64,000 bases of DNA from Nannocystis pusilla (GCF_020073745.1 NZ_JAIRAU010000016.1:27639-91638), one strand, 5' to 3'. Positions 7,381 to 17,318 are shown, counted from the first letter of the stretch. Notes: a model not told the origin generated them from the letters alone. Numbers and translations are program-made.

Positions 7381-9387
7381 TCACGCCGCCGGTCGCCCGT
7401 GGAACAGCGCCACGCGATCGAGGATCTCCTCGAACCCGAGGTGGCGCGACGGCGCGGCCACCGTGTAGTGCAGCGCCCCGGTGGCAGGATCGTGCTCGAG
7501 CGCCAGCAGGTTGACCTCGCCGTGCTCGTTGACGAGGAACGCCGCCCCGGCGGCGAGGTCGTGGTAGAGCTCGATGCCCTGGGCGCGCATCGGCTCGTTC
7601 GGGCTCGTGTGGGTCACGTTCGCCAGCGAGAAGCTGCGGCGGGCCGGCTGGGCGGGCATCTCCGGGTAGCTCGCGGCGGGGGCGCCGCGCAGCACGTGCG
7701 ACGTGGCCCGGCCGGTGAAGAAGCCGCGCAGGTACGCGTTGGTGAACGTCGCGCCGTCGGGGTCGATGCGGTCGCGCACGGCCAGGAATTGCTCGAGCCG
7801 GCTCGGCGCCGCGCCGGTCTTCGCGGCCAGGATCGCGTGCACGTACTCGTCGATACCGGGCACGCTGCCGAGGTCCTTGCCCCAATTGGGCAGGCCGCCC
7901 CACTTCTTCCACCCGAGCCCGTGCGCCTCGCTGTAGAACTCGCCGTTGAAGGCGTCGTACGTGGTGGTGAGCGAGCCGTGCGAGTAGCTGAGGTACTCGA
8001 AGTAGCAGGTGTGCTGCGACGAGCCGGCCGGCGCGTAGGCCGGCGACAGCGTCGCCTGGCTGTTGCGGACGAAGCGGGCGTGGGCGTTGAGGTTGATCGG
8101 GTACGGCATGTCGCCCTCGCTGCCGCTGCGCCACGCCTCCATGCGGTCGACCAATTGATAGAACGCGGCGACGATGTCGGCGAAGCCCTGGTCGCCCTGC
8201 ATCGGCATCGTGAACTCGAGGTCGAGGAAGTGGCGGAAGTAGTGCTTCTGATAGAGAAACGCGTCGGGCGGGGTGAGCACGACCGGGTCGCTGAAGTGGT
8301 TCTTCCACTTCATCGTCCGCAGGGCGAAGCTCGACATCGCCGGCACGACCTTCGGGTGGGCGTCGACGAGCGGGCCGATCGCCCCGCCCGCCAGCGCCAG
8401 CACCCCGAACACGTCGTTCCACAGCTCGACGAAGCCGGCGTCGGCGCTGACCGGATCGCTGGTGCGATCGAAGCACATCACCCACAGCGTGTCCTTCTCC
8501 GGCCCGGCCGGCACCGGGGTGAGCCAGTGCATCTTGTAGTTGTTGTAGGGGAACCAGAAGATCTCGACGTAATCGTGGCCCTCGATCAGCCGCTGCAGCT
8601 TCGACGGATCGGCGCGGTCGAACACGTCGGTGACCGGCACGAACTGATTGGTGACCCGCAGGTTGAACGGCTCGGCCGGCAGCTGGAACACGATCCGCGC
8701 CAGCACCCCGAGCGCGCCCTGATTGACCCGCACCACGTTCATCAGCTCGGCCGCGCCGAGCCCGAGGTCCTCGAAGCCGGGCGGGATCGAGTCGGCGGTG
8801 AACGACAGCACCCGGCCGTCGGGCGCCACCAGGTCGAGTCCGTACACCAATTCGGCGATCGTCGGCTCCGACCAGCCGGTGCCGTGACAGCCGTTGGCGA
8901 CGAAGCCGCTCAGCGTGATGTCGGGCGCCGGGCCCTGGGTCGGCAGCGGCGCGCCGAGGCGCTGGGCCAGCTCGGCGAAGTCGCCCTGGCACATCCCGGC
9001 CGGCACGCCGATCCGGCGGTACTTGCGGCCGTCGCCGCCGGTCACGAGCTCGTCGGTGACCTCCATGCAATTGCGGCCGCCCGCGCCGAGCGCGTTGCAC
9101 ACGCAGGCGTGCTTGTTGTCGGGCGTCAGCTTGCCGGTGTTGACCGAACAATCGGCGGTGACGATCGCGTCGTTCCACGAATGGCCGCTGCCGCGGGCGC
9201 GGACCTGCCGGCGCGCGGCGTGGGCCAGGCGCACGACCTCGCGCAGCTCGGTGAGGCAGCCCGGCTCGGCGTAGGTCGCCGGCGTGAACGTGACGGTGTC
9301 CGACCAATTGGTCTGCGGGGTGGCGCGGGTCGCCGCGACGGTGGCGTCGGCGGCCTCGATGTCGTTGCTGGTGCGATCGTCGGTCAT
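7381..9387 (-). CDS. FAD-dependent oxidase, VAO/lactone-oxidase type
   Basis: Encodes 668 residues. AGGAGG lies 8 bases before the ATG. The N-terminal third is a PCMH-type FAD-binding domain: VRARGSGHSWNDAIV (about 61-75), GFVANGCHGTGWSEPTIAEL, and VVAPDGRVLSF-like text. These are hallmarks of the vanillyl-alcohol-oxidase/L-gulonolactone oxidase family, which oxidise an alcohol or lactone and pass electrons to oxygen or a carrier. The C-terminal half has D-arabinono-lactone-oxidase-like text (LEFTMPMQGD). No signal peptide is present, so it should be cytoplasmic. Only 22 bases separate it from the upstream fusion gene, so it is the last gene of a kinase-fusion-oxidase operon. Substrate unknown. 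Confidence 0.88.
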   Translation of the reverse strand: MTDDRTSNDIEAADATVAATRATPQTNWSDTVTFTPATYAEPGCLTELREVVRLAHAARRQVRARGSGHSWNDAIVTADCSVNTGKLTPDNKHACVCNALGAGGRNCMEVTDELVTGGDGRKYRRIGVPAGMCQGDFAELAQRLGAPLPTQGPAPDITLSGFVANGCHGTGWSEPTIAELVYGLDLVAPDGRVLSFTADSIPPGFEDLGLGAAELMNVVRVNQGALGVLARIVFQLPAEPFNLRVTNQFVPVTDVFDRADPSKLQRLIEGHDYVEIFWFPYNNYKMHWLTPVPAGPEKDTLWVMCFDRTSDPVSADAGFVELWNDVFGVLALAGGAIGPLVDAHPKVVPAMSSFALRTMKWKNHFSDPVVLTPPDAFLYQKHYFRHFLDLEFTMPMQGDQGFADIVAAFYQLVDRMEAWRSGSEGDMPYPINLNAHARFVRNSQATLSPAYAPAGSSQHTCYFEYLSYSHGSLTTTYDAFNGEFYSEAHGLGWKKWGGLPNWGKDLGSVPGIDEYVHAILAAKTGAAPSRLEQFLAVRDRIDPDGATFTNAYLRGFFTGRATSHVLRGAPAASYPEMPAQPARRSFSLANVTHTSPNEPMRAQGIELYHDLAAGAAFLVNEHGEVNLLALEHDPATGALHYTVAAPSRHLGFEEILDRVALFHGRPAA

Positions 9388-9409
9388 GACATGGCCTCCT
9401 GCGATCGAC

Positions 9410-12400
9410 TCAGAACCCCGGCCGCCAGACGGTGCGCGGCTCCGTGCTGATCGCGCGTGCCGCCAGCATGCCCGAGGTGGTGGCGGCCTCGACGCAGCCG
9501 CAATTGAGATCGGTGCGGGTCCAGTCGCCGCACAGCAGGAGGCCGCGCACCCCCGACTCGGCCTGCCCGAGCCGGAGCGCGGTCGAGCCGGGCTGGCTCA
9601 ACACGTAGAGGTTCGACGGCTGGACGTCGGCGATCAAATGCTGCCAGGCCAGCCGCGCCGAGCCCTCGAGCGGCTCGCCTTCGACCACGAGGTCGTCGAG
9701 GAAGCCGGCGAAGCTGCGCGGCGTGCCCGTGCCGTCGTAGAACGCGAGGTAGTTGTCGCCGAGCCACTGCTGGACCTTGACCACCCACTGGGCCTGGATC
9801 CGCTCGGGATAGTCGGGCCCGCAGGCCGGCGGCAGCGGCGGGTGACCGGCCACCGACGCGCCGGTGAAGTACGACAGCAGGTGCGGCTTGACCGTCCGCC
9901 ACTCCTCGTAGGCGAGCAGCGGCGTGAAATCGCCGTAGCTCGGCTCGGGCTGGGCGTAGCAGGTCAAGAGGCCGCGCTGCGCCCCGCTGAACAGGGCGCC
10001 CGCGTTCGGCTTCAGCCACAGCTGGAACGACAGCGTCTGCGTCAGCGCGATCCCGTCGATCATCCGCTTCCACACAGGGTCGGCGTCGGGCCGCGCGGGC
10101 TGGGTCAGCGGCGAGTCGATGAGCGGCAGCGCGCCGAGCGGGACGCCGAGCACCACGAGATCGAAGTCCTTGTCGTGCTCGAGCACCACCGGCCTGGCCC
10201 TGGTGTTCTCGTCCGCGCGCCAGGCGTTGAAGAAGTCGATGTCGTGGGCCTTGAACCAGTCGCCGTCGACCAATTGATCCCAGTGCGGGTCGAGCGGCCA
10301 GTCGTGCAATTCGGGCGGGTTGTTGGCGAGGTCGGGCGTGACGAGCGGCGAATAGGCGCCCGGGCCGCCCTTGACCTCGGCCTGTCGTTGCAGGTGCACG
10401 CGCACCAGCCGGCGCTGCTCGCCGCTGCCGTCGAGCTCGAGGCCGGTGACGGTGTGGAAGAAGTTGACCTCGGCGCCGAGCCGCTTGAGCGCCAGGTAGA
10501 GCGGCGTCATCATCGTCTGGGCGCAGCTGTACTCGAAGCGGTAGGCCGGGGCGCCGCGGTAGCCGAGGCTCTCGAGCAAGAACCACCGCGTGGCCACGCC
10601 CGCGGCCAGGTGGGCCGGGCGGACGTCGGTGTCGAGCAGCGTGCAGGCGTCCTTGTGCGGGTCGGCGTTCTGGTGGGCGAACAGGGTCTCGTAGACCTGA
10701 TTGATGACCTCCCACGATTCGCCGGCGGCCTCGTGCAGGCCGTTGGCCCGGAGCCACTCGCGGAAGTCGTAGCCGTCGAGCTCGGACAGGTTGCGGATCG
10801 GGTGCTTGAGCAGGCCGATGAAGATGGTGAGCATCGTGTCGGCGCCGGTCCACAGGAACCACAAGTAGGTCGACAGCGAGGTGTCGGCGCGCACGCGGGC
10901 GGCCAGGTCGTCGCGCACCTTCGCGACCTCGCCGCCGATCGCCGTGTCGAGCCCGCCGAACCCGGTCTCGATCAGCTTCTCCGCCGCGCTCGTGACGAGG
11001 CCGACGACGGCGCTGCGCAGCCGGTGCAGCACCGAGGTGTGACCCTCGAGCGCGTCGGCGAGCCCGGCGTGGGCGTCGGACATGGCCTTGAAGTGATCGA
11101 GCGTGCGCCGCACCAGCGCCTCGACCGCGCCCAGCAGCGCGTGCGCGCCGGTGCTCCCGCCGGTCGATGTCGACGACGCCGCGGCCGACAGGCTCGGCAG
11201 CGGGCAGTACGACCACTCGCCGTTGTGATGCACCATCAGCCCGTTGTACTTCTCCTGGTAGAACGCGCGCTGATACAGCGCGTCGCCGATCTCGGGCGTG
11301 GCGAAGCCGTCGTGGTAGGCGTCCTGCACCGTCGTGAAGGCGTTGTGATAGAAGCCGAGGAACGCGTGCAGGCCGTGCTCCTCGACGCGCCAGGCCTTGT
11401 CGGGGTTGCGCCACGACTGGCACTTGCCGCCCAGGCGATAGCCGGTGGTGTAGAGCGACACCTCGTAGCGGTCGGTCTGGCGCGCCAGATACAGCGCGGT
11501 CGTGCAGGCCGCCGGCCCGCCGCCGAGCACCGCGACCCTGAGCTTGCGCGTCGCCGGCGGCCGCGGGTAGTCGGCCTTGGCGCACGAGCCGGGCAGCGAG
11601 ATGGCCTGCGGGCAGCGGATCCGGAACGCGCCCAGCTCCGCGTCGACGAGGCTCGGCACGCGGTAGGTGCCCGGCGGGATGCCCGGCGGGGTCAGCGAGG
11701 CGCCGATCGTGATGGTCGCGGCGAGCGGCTGAATCGTGGCGCTCGGGTCGTCGGCCTGGAGGATGTTGTTGGCGGCCAGGAACGGCCCGGCGTGCGGCGA
11801 GTTGAACGAATTGGGATCGATGATGTGCAGCGCCTGCGAGATCGTCGGCTGCTCGAACAGCTGGCGCACGATCAGGAAGTTGCGCACGTCGGCCGACGAC
11901 TTGGGCCCGACGCCCGGGACCTCGGTGAACTCGCCGGTCACCGCCGGCGCGCTGCCCCCCTTCGGCGTGACGGTGAACTGCACCTTCGGGGAGCCGTCGC
12001 CGACGACGTTGAGCGTGCCCATCTGCTTCTCCCACCCGTACATGTGCACGCCGAGCTCGCACGGCAGCAGCTCGTTGAGATAGAGCCGCGGCATGTAGAT
12101 GAAGGGGCCGGGATAGCTGGCCTTCGGATCGCTGATCTGCACCCACGGGACGCCGATCAGCAGCTCCTCGTAATCCATGGTGCCGAACCACGCGCGGAAG
12201 ATCTCGTGCGAGAAGAACAGATAGACCGGGTGCCAGCCCGACGGCACCACCGGCTGCGGCGCCAGCTCGAGCCCGGCCGGCAGCAGCTGCCGCACCGTCT
12301 CCGAGGGCAATACGAGCACCGCGACGCGCGCGTCGAGGGTGCCCTGGGCCTGATAACCGCCGAGCGACTTGCCGTTCGCGTCGGTGTGGCCGAACTGCAG

Positions 12401-12505
12401 CGCCAGCTCGCTGGTCAGCGCCGCGGCGCGCGACTCCGGATCGGTGGTGCCGGGGGACTGAGACAGGGCAATGGCCAATTCACGGGCTCGGCTGAGGTCC
12501 TTCAT
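9410..12505 (-). CDS. Fusion: acetoacetate-decarboxylase-like domain plus FAD amine-oxidase-like domain
   Basis: Encodes 1031 residues from ATG; the preceding GTG is also possible, with AGGAGC just upstream. Residues ~55-300 resemble the acetoacetate decarboxylase fold (VPSGWHPVYLFF, MYGWEKQMGTLNV). The usual PKK motif reads EKQ: the Schiff-base lysine position may be kept (about Lys160), but the neighbouring lysine that lowers its pKa is absent, so decarboxylation is doubtful. From about 321 an FAD-binding Rossmann unit begins (KLRVAVLGGGPAACTTALYLA), followed by GGKCQSWRN, EEHGLHAFLGFYHNAF and a C-terminal GDWTRTDLNCGCVEAA. This order matches phytoene-desaturase/amine-oxidase-type flavoenzymes. 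Its substrate is unknown. It is the middle gene of a tight three-gene operon. Confidence 0.85.
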   Translation of the reverse strand: MKDLSRARELAIALSQSPGTTDPESRAAALTSELALQFGHTDANGKSLGGYQAQGTLDARVAVLVLPSETVRQLLPAGLELAPQPVVPSGWHPVYLFFSHEIFRAWFGTMDYEELLIGVPWVQISDPKASYPGPFIYMPRLYLNELLPCELGVHMYGWEKQMGTLNVVGDGSPKVQFTVTPKGGSAPAVTGEFTEVPGVGPKSSADVRNFLIVRQLFEQPTISQALHIIDPNSFNSPHAGPFLAANNILQADDPSATIQPLAATITIGASLTPPGIPPGTYRVPSLVDAELGAFRIRCPQAISLPGSCAKADYPRPPATRKLRVAVLGGGPAACTTALYLARQTDRYEVSLYTTGYRLGGKCQSWRNPDKAWRVEEHGLHAFLGFYHNAFTTVQDAYHDGFATPEIGDALYQRAFYQEKYNGLMVHHNGEWSYCPLPSLSAAASSTSTGGSTGAHALLGAVEALVRRTLDHFKAMSDAHAGLADALEGHTSVLHRLRSAVVGLVTSAAEKLIETGFGGLDTAIGGEVAKVRDDLAARVRADTSLSTYLWFLWTGADTMLTIFIGLLKHPIRNLSELDGYDFREWLRANGLHEAAGESWEVINQVYETLFAHQNADPHKDACTLLDTDVRPAHLAAGVATRWFLLESLGYRGAPAYRFEYSCAQTMMTPLYLALKRLGAEVNFFHTVTGLELDGSGEQRRLVRVHLQRQAEVKGGPGAYSPLVTPDLANNPPELHDWPLDPHWDQLVDGDWFKAHDIDFFNAWRADENTRARPVVLEHDKDFDLVVLGVPLGALPLIDSPLTQPARPDADPVWKRMIDGIALTQTLSFQLWLKPNAGALFSGAQRGLLTCYAQPEPSYGDFTPLLAYEEWRTVKPHLLSYFTGASVAGHPPLPPACGPDYPERIQAQWVVKVQQWLGDNYLAFYDGTGTPRSFAGFLDDLVVEGEPLEGSARLAWQHLIADVQPSNLYVLSQPGSTALRLGQAESGVRGLLLCGDWTRTDLNCGCVEAATTSGMLAARAISTEPRTVWRPGF

Positions 12506-12536
12506 CACGCTGCTCCTGATTGTCGGGGGTGCTCGT

Positions 12537-15500
12537 CTATGCCCGCCGGACGAAGCCCGGCGCGACCATGTCGGTGAAGCGATCGGGGCGGGCGATCCGG
12601 TGCTCGCTCATCCACGCGTCCGCCTTCTGCTGGTGCGCGCGGCCCTCGTCGCCGGCGACGAGCGCGGCCAGGCGCCGGCGCGTCGCCGCCAGATCGGTGC
12701 CCATCGCCAGGCGCTCGAAGATGGCGACCGTGCGGCGCAGCTCCGTCACCGCGAGCTCGGTCTTGCCCTCGAGCGCGGCGACGCTGGCGAGCGTGAGGTG
12801 GCCGTAGGCGTCGGACATCGGCAGCGGCACGCGGAAGTTGTGCTTCGCGGCCGCGCGCGCGATCTTGAGGAGGGGCGCCGGGTCGCTGGTCTGCGCCGCC
12901 AGGGCCAGCGCGTTGGCGGCGCGCGAGCGGTGGAACTCGGCCTTGACGAACGGCACGCGGAAGAACAGCAGCTTCTCGACCAGCGGCGAGTCGATCTCGT
13001 TCTGCCGCCACGCGCCCTCGGCGTCGCCGCGGTAGCGCAGCAGCTCGGTCTGCTTGGACGCGCAGTTGAAGAAGTGCGCCTCGAACCGCTTGGGCGCGTG
13101 GCGCCGGTAGTGCTCGAGCTGCTCGGTGGCGGCGTCGACCTGGTCCTGGGCGAGGTACACGTAATTGCCGAGCACCCCGCGCGCGAAGCCCTCGACGTAC
13201 GGGTTGGGCCGCTCGGCGCACTCGCGGAGCAGGCGGAACGCGACGTCGGCCAGCTCGCCGATCCGGCCGAGGTACATCAGCACCGTCATGCGGTGGGCTT
13301 CCATCTGGGCGATCTCGTCCATCACCCCGGTGCACTGCTCGCGCAAGATGGCGATGCCCCGCTCGTAGTCGACCAGCGCCTGCTCGAATCGACACAGCAT
13401 CTGGTGCGTGCCGGCGCGGTACTGTGCCAACATTCCGCGGACGTACGGGCTGGCCTGGACCTCGGCCGAGGCCTCGAGGCTGTCGAAGATCGCGGTCGCC
13501 TGGGCGTCGGCGGTGCCGCCCTCCATCAGCGCGCGCACGTAGGCCTCGTAGCCGATCGCCCGCGCGGCCCGCAGCGGATCGCCGCTGTTCAGCGCCAGCC
13601 GCAGGTGCCGCGCGTGGAACAGCGCCGAGGCGATGCCGTCGCTGTAGATGAGCCCGCGCGTGACCGTCCAGCAGACGTCGAGCCGCTGGGCGTCGAGCTC
13701 GGACAATTGATTGGCGCCGGCCGGCGGCAGCTCGAGCTTGCGCGCGGCCAGCAGGGCGCGCTGCCCGAGCAGCGCGACGATGGTCGAGGCGGTGCCGCGG
13801 GTCAGCGACAGGCCGACGCGCGGCAGCAGCTCCTCGAGCACCGCCCTGCCCTCGTCGTGATGCCCCGTCGACAGGAAGTGCGCGGCCGCCAGGCGCAACC
13901 ACTCGGTCCGCTGCGCCTCGCTGGCGGCGCCGTCGCCCGCGTGCGCGGCGTCGGTGTAGACGCGGGCCGCGGCGTGCAGGCGGCCGGCGTTGGCCAGCGC
14001 CTCGGCCAGGCGCGCGCGCGTGTGCGTGGCCGCGGCCGCGTCGATGCCCCCGATCGACAGCGTGGCCCGGAACAGCTCGGCGGCCTGATCGAAGGCCAGC
14101 GCGCGCGCGGCGTCCTCGGCGGCGGCGAGGGTGAACCGCGTGGCCCGCTCGGTGTCGTTGGCGGCGCGGAAGTGATGCGCCAGCGTGGCGGTGTCGGCCG
14201 AGCCGGAGCGCAGCAGCGCCTCGCCGATCGCCCGGTGGATCGCCGCGAGCTCGGACCCGTGCGATTCGGCGGCCTCCTGCGCCGCGGCCTCGCGCACGCG
14301 ATCGTGGTAGGTCTCGAGCACGTCGTCCTGCGACGAATCGGCGATCCGGATCAGGTGCTCGGCGCGCAGTCGGGCCAGCGTGCCGCGATCGACCGGCCCG
14401 GCGGCGGCGGTGACGATGTCGACCGCGAGCGTGCGCGGCAGCCGGCCGCCGGCCACCGCGAGCACCTCGACCAGGCGCTTGGCCGAGAGCGGCAGGCGCT
14501 GCAGGTGCGTGCGCAGCAGGCCGTCGAGGCTGAGACCGGCGCCGTCGAGGCCGCCGTGGGCGAGCGCGTAGCGGACCAGCTCGCCGATGAAGAACGGGCT
14601 GCCGCCGGCCTCGCGAGCGACGCGCGCGGCCACCGGATCGTCGACGGGACCGCCGAGCAGGCGCGCCGCGAGGGCGATCGACTGCTCCTCGGACAGCGGC
14701 CCGACCACCACGCGGCGCAGCGCCACCTGCTCGCTGGCCTCGAGGCTGCTCCACAAACGCGCCAGCGGGGCGCGCGTCGCCTCGGTGCCCTCGCGGTGGC
14801 TGCCGAGCAGCGCGACCGGCGGCGGGTGTTTGCGCAGCAGCACCGACTCGAGCAGGAGCACGCTGTCGAGATCGGCCCATTGCAGATCGTCGAGCGCGAG
14901 CACCACCCGGCGCCGGATCGCGATGCGCGTGAGCAGCTCGGCCAGCGAGTCGGCGGCGCGGCGGCGGATCTCGATCGGATCGCAGCCGTCGAGGCGCGCG
15001 TCGTCGATCGCGCGGATCGCCGGCACCGTGCGCAGCACCGGGAACAGCCGGGCCAGGGCCGCCAGGTCCTCGCGCCGGCCGATCGCGGTCGCGTCGCCGG
15101 CGTCGCTGCTGCACAGGTGCACGCCGAGCGCGTCGATCGCCGAATCGAGGGCCTTGAACGGGATCGACTCGCGCTCCGAGCAGCTGCCGGAGAACGCGAC
15201 GATGCCGTCCTCGCGGCGGGCGACGTCGAGGACGTGCTCGACCAACGTGGTCTTGCCGAAGCCCGAGGGCCCGCTGACGAACACCGCGCTGGTGCGGCCG
15301 GGCTGGACGATGTGGTCGCGCAGCAGCCGGGCCTCCTGCTCGCGCCCGAGCAGGCCCTGGACCGTCAGCTCGATCGCCACCAGGTCGCCGCGACCCAGGC
15401 GCGTGAGCACCTGCGCTGCGGTCGGGCGATCGTCCGGCTCGCGCGCCAGCAGGTCGACGCACAGGCGATCGAGGTGCTGCGGCACGCCGGCGCGCCGGCG

Positions 15501-16475
15501 CGACGGGGGCTCGGGCGCCTCCAGCAATTTGCGCTCGAACACCTCGACCAGCGGGCGACCGGCGTGGCGCGACTCGCCGCTCAGGCACTCCCACAGCACC
15601 TCGCCGACGGCGTACCAGTCGGCGGGCGGGCCGGCGTCGTCGGAGCGCACGATCTGCTCCGGCGCCATGTACAGCGGCGTGCCGAGCAGCGCCGAATTCT
15701 CGCCGACGTTGTCGAACGAGGCGACCCGGCTCTCGCGCACCAGCCCGAGGTCGAGCACGACCACGCGGCCCGACGCGGTGACCATCACGTTCGACGGCTT
15801 GATGTCGCGGTGGACCAGGCCGTGGCGGTGCACGCACGACAGCCCGCAGGCCAGGCCCACCATGCAGTCCTGCAATCGCCGCAGGCCGGCCTCGTCGAGC
15901 CCCTCGCCGTCGGGAAGCTCGTCGCGCACCGCGCTCACGAAGTGCGCGCCGCGGAGCAGTTCCATGGTGAAGAACGCCAGCCCCGCGCCGCGCTCGTCGT
16001 CGACGTGGACGAGGTCGTAGAGCGCGACGATGTTGGGGTGGACCACCGCCGACAGCGAGCGGAACTCGCGCTTGAAGCGATACAGCCGCTCGGGGCTGGT
16101 GCCGCGAATGATCTTCAGCGCCACCGTGGTGCCGTCGGGCGCGCGCGCCTCGAACACCTGGCCCATGCCGCCCATCCCGAGCGGTCGCACCAGCACGTGG
16201 CGGCCGATGCTCATCGGCATCGCCGAGGCGACGAACACGTTGGCCGCGTCGTGCGAGGCGGTGCTGTCGAGGTGCGCGGGCAGGCGGGCGCGCCCGCCCG
16301 AGCCGATGCTCATGCCCGCGCTCGGCCCGTCGACCGTCTCGGAGTCGACGGTGTCGATGGTGTCGGAGTCGACGGTGGCCGCCAGGCCGAGGTCGCCGCG
16401 AGCCGCCGCGCCGCCGCGAGCGTCGCCCGCCTTGGCCTCGGGCGAGTCGCCGCCGTGGACTGCCATGCGGCCCAT
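12537..16475 (-). CDS. PknK-like Ser/Thr protein kinase with AAA ATPase and TPR-like region
   Basis: Encodes 1312 residues. The kinase domain is about 90-365: Gly loop RPLGMGGMGQVFEA, Lys121, HRDIKPSN (222-229), DLG in place of DFG (242-244), and APE (271-273). A predicted ATPase follows (Walker A GPSGFGKTT, about 402-410; Walker B VVLALDDLQWAD, about 524-535). The long helical C-terminal half resembles the TPR-like arrays of PknK/MalT-type STAND regulators. Such proteins sense a ligand through the ATPase/TPR part and signal by phosphorylation. Start: the first ATG; a second, three codons on, is equally possible. The stop is 31 bases before the fusion gene, so this kinase probably heads the operon and may regulate its enzymes. 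Confidence 0.93.
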   Translation of the reverse strand: MGRMAVHGGDSPEAKAGDARGGAAARGDLGLAATVDSDTIDTVDSETVDGPSAGMSIGSGGRARLPAHLDSTASHDAANVFVASAMPMSIGRHVLVRPLGMGGMGQVFEARAPDGTTVALKIIRGTSPERLYRFKREFRSLSAVVHPNIVALYDLVHVDDERGAGLAFFTMELLRGAHFVSAVRDELPDGEGLDEAGLRRLQDCMVGLACGLSCVHRHGLVHRDIKPSNVMVTASGRVVVLDLGLVRESRVASFDNVGENSALLGTPLYMAPEQIVRSDDAGPPADWYAVGEVLWECLSGESRHAGRPLVEVFERKLLEAPEPPSRRRAGVPQHLDRLCVDLLAREPDDRPTAAQVLTRLGRGDLVAIELTVQGLLGREQEARLLRDHIVQPGRTSAVFVSGPSGFGKTTLVEHVLDVARREDGIVAFSGSCSERESIPFKALDSAIDALGVHLCSSDAGDATAIGRREDLAALARLFPVLRTVPAIRAIDDARLDGCDPIEIRRRAADSLAELLTRIAIRRRVVLALDDLQWADLDSVLLLESVLLRKHPPPVALLGSHREGTEATRAPLARLWSSLEASEQVALRRVVVGPLSEEQSIALAARLLGGPVDDPVAARVAREAGGSPFFIGELVRYALAHGGLDGAGLSLDGLLRTHLQRLPLSAKRLVEVLAVAGGRLPRTLAVDIVTAAAGPVDRGTLARLRAEHLIRIADSSQDDVLETYHDRVREAAAQEAAESHGSELAAIHRAIGEALLRSGSADTATLAHHFRAANDTERATRFTLAAAEDAARALAFDQAAELFRATLSIGGIDAAAATHTRARLAEALANAGRLHAAARVYTDAAHAGDGAASEAQRTEWLRLAAAHFLSTGHHDEGRAVLEELLPRVGLSLTRGTASTIVALLGQRALLAARKLELPPAGANQLSELDAQRLDVCWTVTRGLIYSDGIASALFHARHLRLALNSGDPLRAARAIGYEAYVRALMEGGTADAQATAIFDSLEASAEVQASPYVRGMLAQYRAGTHQMLCRFEQALVDYERGIAILREQCTGVMDEIAQMEAHRMTVLMYLGRIGELADVAFRLLRECAERPNPYVEGFARGVLGNYVYLAQDQVDAATEQLEHYRRHAPKRFEAHFFNCASKQTELLRYRGDAEGAWRQNEIDSPLVEKLLFFRVPFVKAEFHRSRAANALALAAQTSDPAPLLKIARAAAKHNFRVPLPMSDAYGHLTLASVAALEGKTELAVTELRRTVAIFERLAMGTDLAATRRRLAALVAGDEGRAHQQKADAWMSEHRIARPDRFTDMVAPGFVRRA

Positions 16476-17123
16476 GCGTACCCCAAGCCGCCAGCCGGCG
16501 TCAACGGGACCACTGGTGCGAATCGGCCGCTGCGACGCGTTCCACGCAGGCGTCTGCGGGCAGGCCGAACGGCGGTAGCCGTCACGGCGTCGTCGCGGCC
16601 CGCGGCGACGTCTGGCGTCGCGCGAACTCGACGACGGCCTGCGGACCTCGCGGCGCGATCGTGCGCGCCGCTCGCGGGCATCCGTCCGCGCGTATCGAAG
16701 CGCGTCGACGAATCACCACAGCCCGTCGCTAGCGGACACCCACCATTCGCCCTTCGACAATTTCATGATTCATCGCCGGGCGCTTGACGGCCGCCGGCAC
16801 CCATGATAGATCGTCCGCATGTTCCCTCGTCGTTCCGATCGGACCCTGAGTCCTCGATCCCGCAGCGGATTCGGGCGCTCGAGTTCGTCGTCACGATAGC
16901 GTGGGCGCCGCGGCGCCGTCACGCGATTGCGACGGCGTGAGCTCGCAGCATCTGCGGCCGGAAGGCCGTTTCGGCCGGCGTGAGCCGCGATGGTGACCGA
17001 GCGTCGCCCTCGTGGTCGAGCGCCAGGCGCCGGCGACTGGGGGTCGTCGCCGATGCGAGCGCACGCGATCGCGATCCCGCGATTGCGACCGGGCCCGCGC
17101 GTCCGCCCGACACCTACGATTCT
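16476..17123. other. Intergenic region upstream of the kinase operon and tRNA cluster
   Basis: About 650 bases. It holds an A/T-richer patch at 16755-16815 and a 7-bp inverted repeat around 16912-16935 (CGCCGTC and GACGGCG). CGCGATTGCGAC occurs at 16922 and again near 17079. TACGAT at 17115-17120 could be a -10 box for the tRNA genes. No protein gene is convincing. Confidence 0.45.
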
Positions 17124-17210
17124 GGAAGGATGGCCGAGAGGCAAGGCTCCGGGGTGCTAACCCGTGGACGGGCCTGAAAACCCGCGCGCGTTCGATCCGC
17201 GCTCCTTCCG
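17124..17210 (+). tRNA. tRNA-Ser (GCU)
   Basis: Acceptor arms GGAAGGA and TCCTTCC with a G discriminator, D arm GCC/GGC, anticodon loop GTGCTAA (anticodon GCT at 17156-17158) and a long variable arm typical of class II serine tRNAs. The T loop is TTCGATC on a GCGCG/CGCGC stem. U8 and U33 are both present. CCA is not encoded. It reads AGC and AGU and is first of three tandem serine tRNAs. Confidence 0.95.
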
Positions 17211-17224
17211 TCGTCTTCACATTC

Positions 17225-17308
17225 GGAGCAGTCGTCCAGTGGTCCAGGACACCGGCCTGGAGAGCCGGGGGGCTCGCGCCTCCGGGGGTTCGAATCCCTC
17301 CTGCTCCG
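17225..17308 (+). tRNA. tRNA-Ser (GGA)
   Basis: Acceptor arms GGAGCAG and CTGCTCC with a G discriminator, D stem GTCC/GGAC, and anticodon stem CCGGC/GCCGG with loop CTGGAGA (anticodon GGA). It has a long variable arm and T loop TTCGAAT. U8 and U33 are normal. It reads UCC and UCU. It starts 14 bases after the first serine tRNA, so a joint transcript is likely. CCA is not encoded. Confidence 0.95.
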
Positions 17309-17318
17309 CACATCTCCT

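Noticed and set aside
9284..12577. Long plus-strand open frame opposite the ADC/FAD fusion gene
   Set aside because: Composition typical of a reverse-strand shadow; the fusion gene has clear cofactor motifs.
12471..16787. Long plus-strand open frame opposite the PknK-like kinase
   Set aside because: No motif and a repetitive R/A/G/V/L composition. The minus-strand frame has full kinase and ATPase motifs.
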